Shown: positions 34,883-42,315 of the stretch, piece by piece | How positions within the stretch are numbered: the stretch's first letter is position 1 | Layout: each line of letters opens with the position of its first letter | Translations under genes and position numbers: made by a program | Notes under the pieces: model-generated | What the model was told of the DNA's origin: nothing | Seen by the model: only the letters and a program-made list of their open reading frames with translations | Databases searched by the model: none | Origin: an unicellular cyanobacterium SU3 | GTDB lineage: Bacteria; Cyanobacteriota; Cyanobacteriia; Cyanobacteriales; Microcystaceae | Direction of reading: 5' to 3' | NCBI GenBank assembly: GCA_002172675.1 | Contig: NETF01000185.1 | Location: 1 to 42,315 of the forward strand | Length of the DNA: 42,315 nt

Positions 34883-35977
34883 GTGATGAATTTTCGCTTT
34901 GCTATTATCAGTGATCCCCATATCGCGGTTTCCCACACCATCCAACCTCATTCTAACCGTTTTCATCTCGTCGAAGTCAGTATTCTTGCCTTAGAAAAGG
35001 TCTTAAATCACTTAGAACAGCTTAACTTAGATTTTCTTTTATTACCAGGGGACTTAACCCAAGATGGCGAAATAGATAACCATCAGTGGTTAGTCAAACG
35101 CTTGCAGTCTCTACCATTTCCCGTTTTTGTGGTTCCAGGTAATCATGACGTTCTCAGTATTGAACCAACCGAAAACAAGATCGGTTTACATCAGTTTCCG
35201 AGTTATTATAATCACTTTGGTTATGAAAATCAACAATTATATTATACTCAAGAAATCTTACCAGGAGTGAGGATTATTGGTCTAAATTCTAATCATTTTG
35301 ATGAAGAAGGAAGACAGTTAGGCTATGTAGATGAGCAACAATTAACTTGGTTAGAACAGTTATTACCCCAAGTTAAAGATCAATTACTGTTAGTGATGAT
35401 TCATCATAATGTTATTGAGCATTTACCAGGACAAAGTAATCATGTATTGGGAAAACGGTATATGTTAGATAATGCTTCTACATTACTCAAAATATTAAAG
35501 TCTGCTGAGTGTCAATTAATTTTTACGGGTCATCTTCATGTTCAGGATATTGCTTATCATCAAGGTATCTATGAAATTACCACCGGGTCATTAGTTAGTT
35601 ATCCTCATCCTTATCGTGTCATCGAAGTGAAACGACCGCCTAACGGTTCACTCAGCCTTAATATAACCTCTCATCGGGTTAAAAGTGTACCAGGATGGGA
35701 AAATTTAGAAACAATCTCTCGTCAGTGGTTAGGCGATCGCTCATTTGCTTTTATGGTGAAATTATTAACAGAATCACCCTTGCAAATATCCCTTGAAGAA
35801 GCGGAAAATTTAGCCCCATCCTTACGAGATTTTTGGGCAGATATTGCAGCCGGGGATGGAATTTTTGATTTTCCTGATTTTCCTCCTCATGTTCGTCGTT
35901 ACTTTCAAGAATTTAGTGCAATTAAAGCCGATGGAACACCAAGTTTAATTGATAATCAAGCTATTCTTAATTTGTAA
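34883..35977 (+). CDS. Calcineurin-like metallophosphoesterase
   Basis: The protein has 364 residues. All five metal motifs are present: IISDPHI, LLPGDLTQDG, VVPGNHDVL, VMIHHNVIEHL and IFTGHLHVQD. This arrangement is that of class III cyclic-nucleotide phosphodiesterase-like enzymes (CpdA/GpdQ type), which hydrolyse cAMP or phosphodiesters; the substrate cannot be told. The C-terminal 90 residues are a helical cyanobacterial extension. No signal peptide, so cytoplasmic. A second open stretch continues in the same frame after its stop (see 35978). Confidence 0.88.
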   Translation: MMNFRFAIISDPHIAVSHTIQPHSNRFHLVEVSILALEKVLNHLEQLNLDFLLLPGDLTQDGEIDNHQWLVKRLQSLPFPVFVVPGNHDVLSIEPTENKIGLHQFPSYYNHFGYENQQLYYTQEILPGVRIIGLNSNHFDEEGRQLGYVDEQQLTWLEQLLPQVKDQLLLVMIHHNVIEHLPGQSNHVLGKRYMLDNASTLLKILKSAECQLIFTGHLHVQDIAYHQGIYEITTGSLVSYPHPYRVIEVKRPPNGSLSLNITSHRVKSVPGWENLETISRQWLGDRSFAFMVKLLTESPLQISLEEAENLAPSLRDFWADIAAGDGIFDFPDFPPHVRRYFQEFSAIKADGTPSLIDNQAILNL

Positions 35978-36235
35978 CACAACTATCTACTCTCAGATTT
36001 ACAAGTAGGAGAAGATGTACAACTTAACTTAAAGAGTAGTTCATCTAGTAATCTGGTTCAACTCTTCAATCAAGATACAGGAGATGTTTTACAGACAACC
36101 GACCAAACTAATCTGAAGTTTACTGTTGAAGATAGAATTAATTACGGAGTTAGAATCGTAGGAGAAACTGGGGGAACCTATAGGGTAAGTGTACCTATGG
36201 GTTTCCAGTGGTTAAAAAAATTTTTCCCTCTCTAG
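35978..36235 (+). pseudogene. 3' remnant of a PPC-like beta-sandwich protein
   Basis: The frame directly after the phosphoesterase stop is open for 85 codons with no start codon. It contains LLSDLQVGEDVQLNLKSSSS, VQLFNQDTGDVLQTTDQTN and YGVRIVGETGGTYRVSV, ending FFPL. The pattern is that of pre-peptidase C-terminal (PPC-like) domains on secreted cyanobacterial proteins. The rest of that protein is missing. It shares its frame with the phosphoesterase, but I think this is chance or the result of a fusion-forming deletion rather than a read-through product. Confidence 0.55.
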
Positions 36236-36356
36236 ACAGATGATAAATAGAGTTAGAGCAAAGAAAATAAGATGTGTCAACCTTGGTCAAGCTTCACAAT
36301 AATAGATTAACTTTGAAATAATTTTTCATGGATTAGAACCCTAAAAAGAAAGAAGT

Positions 36357-36458
36357 ATGAAGACAAACAAAATTAATAGTGCTACTGGTATATTAAAAAC
36401 CAGAGACATAATGACATCTGTTTTCATGACTTGTGATTCTGGGTTAGATAAAAATTGA
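36357..36458 (+). CDS. Very short open frame with CBS-like start
   Basis: The 33 residues (MKTNKINSATGILKTRDIMT and SVFMTCDSGLDKN) end 2 nt before the ATG of the TIGR02588 gene. KTRDIMT...VFMTCDSGL looks like the opening of a CBS domain. It may be a leftover of a CBS protein or a leader peptide. A GAAAGAAG sequence precedes the ATG. Support is weak. Confidence 0.3.
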   Translation: MKTNKINSATGILKTRDIMTSVFMTCDSGLDKN

Positions 36459-36460
36459 AT

Positions 36461-36871
36461 ATGGATAATAAAGAATATTCAGATTCTTCTTTTTCTCGTC
36501 GTTCTTTTCCTGAAAAATTAAGTTTTAGTATTGCGATCGCTTTGTTAGCGGTACTCATTAGTTTAATTTTCTATAGTTGGTTTACACAGTCCGATAAACC
36601 CCCCATTTTATCGGCTAGTTTTGGGCAAGAAATTCGTCAAGTTGAGCAGCAATACTATGTTCCTTTCACTGTGACGAATAAAGGAGAACAGGCTGTTAAA
36701 TCCGTTCGTGTTATTGGCAAGCTAACCCTTGGCGAAACCATTGAACAAATAGGAGAACAGGACATTGATTTTTTGTCAAGAAACGAAACAATTTATGGGG
36801 TATTTATGTTTACTCATGATCCCAACAAAGGAGAATTAGAAATTCGAGTAACCGGTTATAAAATTCCCTAG
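36461..36871 (+). CDS. TIGR02588-type membrane-anchored protein
   Basis: There are 136 residues from ATG 36461; TTG 36455 is a poorer choice. It has a charged N-terminus, one membrane helix (LSFSIAIALLAVLISLIFYS) and an outside beta-rich domain with QQYYVPFTVTNKGEQAVKSV and a final ELEIRVTGYKIP. The fold looks like an Ig/CARDB-type sandwich. I assign it to the TIGR02588 family, which is usually adjacent to TIGR02587 (DUF2391) membrane proteins. That partner lies 2.7 kb downstream here, beyond two other genes. Function unknown. Confidence 0.75.
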   Translation: MDNKEYSDSSFSRRSFPEKLSFSIAIALLAVLISLIFYSWFTQSDKPPILSASFGQEIRQVEQQYYVPFTVTNKGEQAVKSVRVIGKLTLGETIEQIGEQDIDFLSRNETIYGVFMFTHDPNKGELEIRVTGYKIP

Positions 36872-36951
36872 AACAACATCAAGGAAACATCTAAGTTTGG
36901 TGTTAGGCATTCAGAAGATTGAAATTTTTTTACAGATAGGAGAAAACTCAA

Positions 36952-37791
36952 ATGTGGGTAGAAAAACTAGCAAGGGCAGGATATGCAGCCAAAGGAATTG
37001 TGTACGGAACAATTGGTATTTTAGCCATACAAGTTGCTATTAGTTCAGGGGGAAAAACAACCGATAGTTCAGGGGCCCTTCAAACTATAGCAGCTCAACC
37101 GTTCGGTCAGATTTTGTTAATTTTAGTCGCCATTGGTCTATTTGGCTATAGTTTATGGCGTTTAATTGAAGCTATTTTTGATCCGGAACATCGTAGAACC
37201 GACTCGAAAAATGTTGTCAAACGGATTGGTTATTTATTTAGTGGGGTAATTTACGGGGCTTTAGGGGTTCAAGCTGTGATGATCGTCACCCAGGCTTCGT
37301 CTAGCTCACAAGGAGGGGGTAACTCTACCTCAGATTGGACAGCTAAACTGATGGCTCAACCGTTTGGTAGATGGTTAGTGGCACTGGTGGGAGCAATAAC
37401 CATCGGGGTTGGTTTATATCGCTTGTATTATGCTTACAAAATTAAATTTCGTCGTAAACTTAATCTAGCAGAACTAGATGCCAATCAACAAAAATGGGTA
37501 ATTCGTATTAGTCGATTTGGTATTGCAGCGCGAGGAGTCATTTTTGTGATTATCGGATTTTTCTTTTTGCAAGCATTTAGACAGTATGAGCCCAGTGAAG
37601 CTAAGGGACTCGATGGGGTTCTTCAAACCTTAGCCCAACAACCCTATGGAAAAGTGCTATTAGGCATCGTAGCGTTGGGATTAATTGCTTACGCTATTTA
37701 TCTATTTGTACAAGCGAGATACCGACAAATTCCAACCAGTAATGTCCCTGATAGTTTACCGCGAGAGTTAGCTAATCATAGATATAAATAA
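36952..37791 (+). CDS. DUF1206 integral membrane protein
   Basis: The 279-residue protein is built of three repeats, each of two membrane helices. Each repeat starts with a similar motif: LARAGYAAKGIVYGTIG (about 6), VKRIGYLFSGVIYGALG (about 90) and ISRFGIAARGVIFVIIG (about 184). Each also carries an AQQPFG/AQQPYG-KVLL-type segment before its second helix. This is the DUF1206 architecture. No biochemical function is known; members are often near stress-related genes. It follows the TIGR02588 gene after 80 bp, with GATAGGAG before its ATG, and probably shares its transcript. Confidence 0.9.
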   Translation: MWVEKLARAGYAAKGIVYGTIGILAIQVAISSGGKTTDSSGALQTIAAQPFGQILLILVAIGLFGYSLWRLIEAIFDPEHRRTDSKNVVKRIGYLFSGVIYGALGVQAVMIVTQASSSSQGGGNSTSDWTAKLMAQPFGRWLVALVGAITIGVGLYRLYYAYKIKFRRKLNLAELDANQQKWVIRISRFGIAARGVIFVIIGFFFLQAFRQYEPSEAKGLDGVLQTLAQQPYGKVLLGIVALGLIAYAIYLFVQARYRQIPTSNVPDSLPRELANHRYK

Positions 37792-37993
37792 TTAATAATT
37801 AATAATTATTAATTTCTGAATCGACTCTATCCCTAAGGGCAGAGAGAATATGTTTCTTAAGTCGTATAAAAACTGAGAAAAATTTTCTAAAATGACGATT
37901 TTCATTCACTCCGCAAGAAGATGAAATTAGAGACATTTATTTGCTCAAATAGGGTTAACAAATAATAAAATTTATCTCTACACATCACCACTT

Positions 37994-39532
37994 ATGTCAT
38001 CTTTATCTACAAAGCATATTTCATACTGGATCGATTCTACTCCACAAACAGAGTATTCAGAATTTGTTGAAAATACTTCAGTCGATGTTGCGATTGTTGG
38101 GGCTGGAATCGTCGGATTAACTGCAGCCCATCGGTTGAAAAAAGCGGGTAAAACTGTGGCTGTTATTGAGTCTAAAAAAGTGGCTGCGGGGGTAAGCGGT
38201 CACACAACAGCTAAAATTACCTCGTTGCATCAACTGATTTATCAAGATTTAATGGCTGAATTAGGACAAGAAAAGGCAAAACTCTATGGTGAATCCAATC
38301 AAGCAGCGATCGAATATATTGCTAACTTAGTCGAAACCGAGCAAATTGATTGTGATTTTAGTCGCCAAAATTCCTACACGTTTGCTGAGTCTGTCAAACA
38401 ACTAGAGAAAATAGAAGCAGAAGTTGAGTCCGCGCAGTCATTAGGTTTACCCGCTTCTTTTGTCAAAACAACGTCTCTTCCTTTCCCCATTTCAGGTGCC
38501 ATTCAATTTGAAAACCAAGCTCAATTTCACGTCCGTAAATATTTACTGCATCTAGCTCAAAGCATTCCAGGAAACGGGAGTTATCTCTTTGAAGATACTA
38601 GAGTTGAAGATGTCAAAGAAGAAAAAACTGCTTGTCAAGTGAAAACCCGTCGAGGAGCGATCGCAGCAAGAGATGTTATCGTTGCCACCAATCTTCCTAT
38701 TCTCGATCAAGGACTCTTTTTTGCCAAAGCTTACCCAAAACGTTCTTATTTGATCGGCGCATCCATTGACCCAGAAAACGCCCCCGAAGGAATGTTTATC
38801 GGTACAGGGGATCATTATCGTTCGATTCGTACCACTCCTTATAATGGTCGTTTACTGCTATTAATAGGAGGCGAAGGCCATAAAACTGGGGAAGTCAGCG
38901 AAACCGATAAACGCTTTATCCCCCTTGAAGAATATGCTTTCGCTCGGTTTGGCGTTAATTCCATTGATTATCGCTGGTCATCTCAAGATATGGTTTCTTT
39001 TGATAAACTACCTTACATTGGTAAATTGACCCCTCTACATAGTCATATTTATGTAGTAACCGGCATGAGTTTATGGGGAATGACCAAAGGGACGTTATCC
39101 GGGATGCTCTTGTCAGATATGATTTTAGAACAAGACAATCCTTGGCTCAACTTATACGACTCAACCCGTGCCACCCCATTTGTTTCTAAGACTTCGATTA
39201 AACAAAATGCTGACGTAGCGGTTCATTGGATCGGCGATCGCCTCAAAGGACGACAAGATTCTCTAGCCCAAGTTGACCCAGGAGAGGGTAAAGTTGTAGA
39301 TGTAGAGGGCGATCAAGTGGCCGTCTATCGAGATGACAACAATACCCTTCATGCTGTGTCTGCGGTCTGTTCTCATTTAGGGTGCGTGGTAAACTGGAAT
39401 GAGGCCGAAAAGAGTTGGGACTGTCCTTGTCATGGAGCGCGTTTTGATTGTGATGGCCAAGTGCTTCACGGTCCTGCGACTAAAGATTTATCTAATCTCC
39501 AAATCTCAGAAGATCAAGTTGTTTCTGTCTAG
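37994..39532 (+). CDS. FAD-dependent oxidoreductase fused to a Rieske [2Fe-2S] domain
   Basis: The 512-residue protein opens, from about residue 30, with the FAD-binding VDVAIVGAGIVGLTAAHRLK of the DAO family. The FAD domain closes with LPYIGKLTP and VVTGMSLWGMTKGT. From about residue 425 a Rieske domain has the ligands CSHLGC and CPCHGARF. DAO-Rieske fusions of this form are widespread but without known substrate. Electron transfer from a substrate amine or alcohol via FAD to the Fe-S cluster is the expected chemistry. It has no export signal. Its stop is followed in the same frame by the DUF2391 protein. Confidence 0.92.
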   Translation: MSSLSTKHISYWIDSTPQTEYSEFVENTSVDVAIVGAGIVGLTAAHRLKKAGKTVAVIESKKVAAGVSGHTTAKITSLHQLIYQDLMAELGQEKAKLYGESNQAAIEYIANLVETEQIDCDFSRQNSYTFAESVKQLEKIEAEVESAQSLGLPASFVKTTSLPFPISGAIQFENQAQFHVRKYLLHLAQSIPGNGSYLFEDTRVEDVKEEKTACQVKTRRGAIAARDVIVATNLPILDQGLFFAKAYPKRSYLIGASIDPENAPEGMFIGTGDHYRSIRTTPYNGRLLLLIGGEGHKTGEVSETDKRFIPLEEYAFARFGVNSIDYRWSSQDMVSFDKLPYIGKLTPLHSHIYVVTGMSLWGMTKGTLSGMLLSDMILEQDNPWLNLYDSTRATPFVSKTSIKQNADVAVHWIGDRLKGRQDSLAQVDPGEGKVVDVEGDQVAVYRDDNNTLHAVSAVCSHLGCVVNWNEAEKSWDCPCHGARFDCDGQVLHGPATKDLSNLQISEDQVVSV

Positions 39533-39535
39533 GGT

Positions 39536-40405
39536 GTAAAAATTATCAAACAGACTTGGAAAAAAGAAGTAGATGAGATAATTCGTGGAGCATCAGGGGG
39601 ATTTTTATTCGGTATTCCCCTGGTTTATACCATGGAAGTATGGCGCATTGGCTCTCAAACTGATTCATCCTTGATGCTATTAATTTTGTTGATTACTTAT
39701 TTAGTGATCTTCAGTTTAAATTCTATTGAGGGCTTTCGTCGCCGAAAAAGAAGGGACTATACGGATGCTCTCCTAGAAAGCAGTGAAGCCTTAGCTATCG
39801 GCTGTTGTTGTGCCACAGTTACCTTATTACTCTTACAAAAGATAACTCTTGCAACTCCTTTAGAAGAGATACTAGGTAAAATCATTTTTGAGGCAGTCCC
39901 TTTTGCTATTGGGACGGCTTTGTCCCGCATTTTGTTGGATGGAAAGCCGAAAAAATCTGTTTCTAATCACTCTGGCAACTCGGAAAATAATGAGCAACAA
40001 ATTAACGTTAATGAAACCTTAGCCGATATTAGTGCTAGTTTTCTGGGTGCAATGATCGTTGCCTTTAGTATTGCCCCGACTGATGAAGTTCGCGTCTTGG
40101 CTGCATCGGCTTCTCCTCCTTGGCTCATTCTGATTATAATGTCTTCTTTGTTAATTTCTTATATGATTGTTTTTGCTGCCGGTTTTACTGATCAAGCTAA
40201 GCGCAGAAAACAACGAGGTTTGTTTCAAACCCCCGAAGCAGAAACGGTGATTTCCTATTTAATTGCTTTATTTACATCAGGGTTAATGCTTTTATTTTTT
40301 CAGCAATTAAACTTGAATATGCCATGTTTTCTGTGGTTGCAATATACCATTATTTTAGGGCTTCCTGCTGCTATTGGTGGCGCAGCTGGGCGTATTGCTA
40401 TTTAA
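39536..40405 (+). CDS. DUF2391/TIGR02587 membrane protein, start codon unclear
   Basis: From the first ATG (39632) the protein has 257 residues and six or seven membrane helices (MLLILLITYLVIFSL, FLGAMIVAFSIAP, LPAAIGGAAGRIAI). The family sequence clearly extends upstream: KEVDEIIRGASGGFLFGIPL is encoded before that ATG in the same frame. Between the previous stop (39530-39532) and 39632 there is no ATG, GTG or TTG in frame. GTA at 39536 is where a GTG would be expected, and ATT at 39542 is the only other near-start. The gene may therefore use a rare start, or may have lost it. TIGR02587 and TIGR02588 proteins are usually neighbours. Confidence 0.75.
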   Translation, partial: VKIIKQTWKKEVDEIIRGASGGFLFGIPLVYTMEVWRIGSQTDSSLMLLILLITYLVIFSLNSIEGFRRRKRRDYTDALLESSEALAIGCCCATVTLLLLQKITLATPLEEILGKIIFEAVPFAIGTALSRILLDGKPKKSVSNHSGNSENNEQQINVNETLADISASFLGAMIVAFSIAPTDEVRVLAASASPPWLILIIMSSLLISYMIVFAAGFTDQAKRRKQRGLFQTPEAETVISYLIALFTSGLMLLFFQQLNLNMPCFLWLQYTIILGLPAAIGGAAGRIAI

Positions 40406-40604
40406 TCGACTAGGCAATAGGCAATAAGGAACAGGCAATAGTCAAGAATTTCTTTCTAAAGAAAGATGGATGAGACGTTGACCATTGGTTTTAATAGAAA
40501 ATGGAATAGAAAAGTCTTTGAATATGTCAATTACTATTTAAGACTAAAAGAGAGCAGAGAACAGTAATAAATTACCGTCTGTAGAATTTTTTTAGAGCCT
40601 AATT

Positions 40605-41792
40605 ATGGAATCATTATTTAATCTCGATTTACAACCTTTATTAGATCATAAAAGTGATCTGTGTCTATCAATTTATTTACCTACTTATAAAAAAGGTGCA
40701 GAAACACAACAAAATTTTATTCGTTTCAAGAATCTGATTCAGCAAGTTCAAGATAATTTAAGCGATCGCGGTTTAAAAGAGGCAGATATTGATAGTTTAC
40801 TGCAACCAGCTTATGAACTACTTGATGACAGAGAAAGCTATTTTTGGGAACACCAAGATTTAGGCTTAGGAGTCTTTTGTAGTTCTAATTTTTGGCAAAC
40901 CTATCGTCTCCCTACCTCTTTTGAAGAAATGGCAATCGTTTCTGATCATTTTTACATTAAACCATTAATGCGATTTATTAACCTTAATCAGCCGTTTTAT
41001 TTATTAGCTTTGAGTCAAAATGAGGTTCGATTATTTAAAGGAAATCGCCATGATATTAAACCAATGGAATTAGACGATATGCCTAGCAGTTTAGCCGAAG
41101 CATTACGGTATGATGATCCTGAAAAACAACTACAGTTTCATAGTACCTCTCGCGGTGATAATTCTCAGCCAGCTTATCATGGTCATGGGGTAGGAACAAC
41201 GGATAATAAAGATGAAATTAGGCGTTATTTTCAAGCCATTGATAATGGTTTAATGTCTTTATTACCAGTAGATAAGCATACTCCTTTAATATTGGCAGGG
41301 GTAGATTATCTTGTCTCAATGTTTCAAGATATCAGTTCTTATCCTAATTTAGTTAAAGACGCAATTACCGGTAATCCAGAGACGTTATCGCCTCAACAAT
41401 TGCACGAACAAGCATTACCGATTTTACACAAAGCGTTAAACCAAAAACAACAAGAAAGTATAGAAGAGTATCAAAATAAACAAGGAACCGGTCAAGCAAG
41501 CGATCACTTATCAAAGATTCTGACGGCTGCTTATAATGGTCAAATTGATACATTGATGTTGGCAGAAAATGAAGAAAAATGGGGAGAATTTGATCCTAAT
41601 AATTATGAAGTAGATATTCATTCTGAAAGAAGTCTTCACAGTAATGACTTGTTAGAGTTGGCCGCTTTTCATACGGTTAAACAAGGGGGAGAAGTCTACT
41701 TAATGGATAAAGATACTTTACCTAATAACTCTTTAGCAGCAGCTATTTTTCGTTATCCTGTTGTGAATTATGGAGTTAAGGTAACTAATTAA
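40605..41792 (+). CDS. baeRF-type (bacterial eRF1-like) protein
   Basis: The protein has 395 residues. It begins LDHKSDLCLSIYLPTYKKGA, continues through FYLLALSQNEVRLFKGNRHD (mid-domain) and PLILAGVDYLVSMFQDISSY, and ends HTVKQGGEVYLMDKDTLPN with a FRYPV close. These are hallmarks of the bacterial archaeo-eukaryotic release-factor-like families described by comparative genomics, predicted to act on stalled ribosomes or in translation under stress. No GGQ loop is visible; a Gln/Gly-rich stretch (RGDNSQPAYHGHGVGTTDN) lies where some families have a His-Gly insert. It is the last gene of the same-strand group that starts at 36461. Confidence 0.8.
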   Translation: MESLFNLDLQPLLDHKSDLCLSIYLPTYKKGAETQQNFIRFKNLIQQVQDNLSDRGLKEADIDSLLQPAYELLDDRESYFWEHQDLGLGVFCSSNFWQTYRLPTSFEEMAIVSDHFYIKPLMRFINLNQPFYLLALSQNEVRLFKGNRHDIKPMELDDMPSSLAEALRYDDPEKQLQFHSTSRGDNSQPAYHGHGVGTTDNKDEIRRYFQAIDNGLMSLLPVDKHTPLILAGVDYLVSMFQDISSYPNLVKDAITGNPETLSPQQLHEQALPILHKALNQKQQESIEEYQNKQGTGQASDHLSKILTAAYNGQIDTLMLAENEEKWGEFDPNNYEVDIHSERSLHSNDLLELAAFHTVKQGGEVYLMDKDTLPNNSLAAAIFRYPVVNYGVKVTN

Positions 41793-41910
41793 TGTTATCT
41801 CTTTGGGATAAATAGAAGTATGAAACCTTGTAGGGTGGGCAATGCTCACTTTACAGTTTATACAGTTTATAATATCGTTGTAACCTACAAGATCGGCGCA
41901 CCGCAAAGCG

Positions 41911-41925
41911 GATCTCTTAGAGATC
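41911..41925. other. Perfect palindrome in the right intergenic region
   Basis: GATCTCTTAGAGATC is a 7-1-7 palindrome. Upstream, GTAGGGTGGGCAATGC at 41830-41845 is half of a common cyanobacterial intergenic repeat. No gene is seen in 41793-41991. Confidence 0.6.
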
Positions 41926-41991
41926 GTACTATAGATCATATTCCTTTAAAGTCTTTTCTTTGAACAAAGGAAACTCTTGCAGAAGTATCAA

Positions 41992-42188
41992 TCATCCTTG
42001 ATAGGGTCCTTTGACAACACTACCATCAGGCATAATAGTACCCCAGTAGGTCACAGGAGAAATCATCAAGGTTCCACGGGGAATAAGACTATTGATTTTC
42101 GCCCCTTCAAAGTTAGTTCCGATCAAAGTCGTATCTTCAAAGTTGGCATCATCAATTTCAGTATCGCACAGCCTGGCACTATTCAATC
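41992..42188 (-). pseudogene. Pentapeptide-repeat protein, C-terminal fragment
   Basis: The minus-strand frame has no proper start; ATG/TTG possibilities near 42186 are only 2 nt inside the terminal repeat boundary. It encodes RLNSARLCDTEIDDANFEDT and TLIGTNFEGAKI, about six pentapeptide units (A-D/N-L/F-x-x). A non-repeat tail, LIPRGTLMISPVTYWGTIMP to GPYQG, follows. Pentapeptide proteins form square beta-helices. Everything upstream is replaced by the terminal repeat sequence, so the 5' part was cut off as in the COG0523 gene at the left edge. Confidence 0.7.
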
Positions 42189-42314
42189 TCAGTAGATCAC
42201 AAAGTCAGCTTGAGACAAGCGATCGCCACCAAAATTCATAAGTTTAAATTATGTAGCAGGAGAAGGGAGAGGTAAAATATCATTGATGGGAATATAAACA
42301 TCTTTTACTGTGCC
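42189..42314. repeat. Right copy of 126-bp inverted terminal repeat
   Basis: Exact reverse complement of 1-126 (base k pairs with 42315-k). Only the final base 42315 extends beyond the left copy. See the left copy for its contents. Confidence 0.9.
42249..42314 (-). CDS. C-terminal tail of the repeated unidentified protein (partial)
   Basis: The same 21-residue tail as at 1-66, read from the right edge inward on the minus strand. The rest of the gene is outside the window. Two identical 3' ends confirm that this gene or element occurs at least twice in the genome. Confidence 0.35.
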   Translation of the reverse strand, partial: GTVKDVYIPINDILPLPSPAT

Positions 42315-42315
42315 A

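Noticed and set aside
41977-42195. 72-codon plus-strand open frame at the right edge
   Set aside because: It is the antisense of the pentapeptide-repeat fragment and has no recognisable features.

Overview
The window looks like a piece of chromosome from a unicellular cyanobacterium of the Crocosphaera/Cyanothece kind. The sequence shows photosystem II psbB, an IctB-type protein, a plant/cyanobacterial-type hemB, many GCGATCGC (HIP1) octamers, low G+C and a high load of broken genes and small repeats. The genus is inferred from these traits, not from a search. Both ends carry the same 126 bp in inverted orientation, so the window is probably an assembled contig that stops at two copies of one repeat, perhaps one end of an insertion sequence.

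Region 1 (about 1-10,000) is an eroded accessory and defence island around hemB. It holds a COG0523 GTPase gene cut off after 45 codons, an Abi-family gene reduced to its two ends, and a PIN toxin with no C-terminus beside its antitoxin. Two complete PIN toxin-antitoxin pairs follow (1273-1907 and 5532-6175). There is also a decayed restriction-modification (R-M) locus: a controller protein with its tandem operator, a headless and tailless cytosine methyltransferase and the front of an endonuclease. Next come a phospholipase D-like nuclease gene split by one stop codon and a DUF5677-like gene hit by a 2-bp slip, a miniature element and an ISL3 element. Fur/Zur-type operators precede both the COG0523 gene and hemB.

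Region 2 (10,000-14,700) is mostly core: an ictB-family gene, lpxA-lpxB (lipid A synthesis) and a hotdog thioesterase probably of phylloquinone synthesis. A duplicated thioesterase tail and a broken Rpn-type gene sit between lpxB and the thioesterase. Region 3 (15,003-21,962) is a single 2,319-residue secreted protein that joins phytase-like, endonuclease, 5'-nucleotidase and RTX-like parts, fit for taking phosphate from extracellular DNA. A second dead R-M remnant follows at 22,077-22,701.

Region 4 (22,700-35,980) carries psbB, a free-standing MshEN-type small protein, pdxH, a sulfotransferase and an MscS channel with a cyclic-nucleotide-binding-like tail. After these come a CIRCE (HrcA) operator ahead of a small conserved gene and an M48 protease, an internally duplicated protein, a copper pair (DUF411 protein and multicopper oxidase), trmB and a calcineurin-like phosphoesterase. 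Region 5 (36,400-41,800) is a same-strand group that looks like an uncharacterised envelope or stress module: TIGR02588, DUF1206, an FAD oxidoreductase with a Rieske domain, DUF2391/TIGR02587 with no normal start codon, and a baeRF-type release-factor relative. The right edge has a pentapeptide-repeat fragment cut by the terminal repeat.
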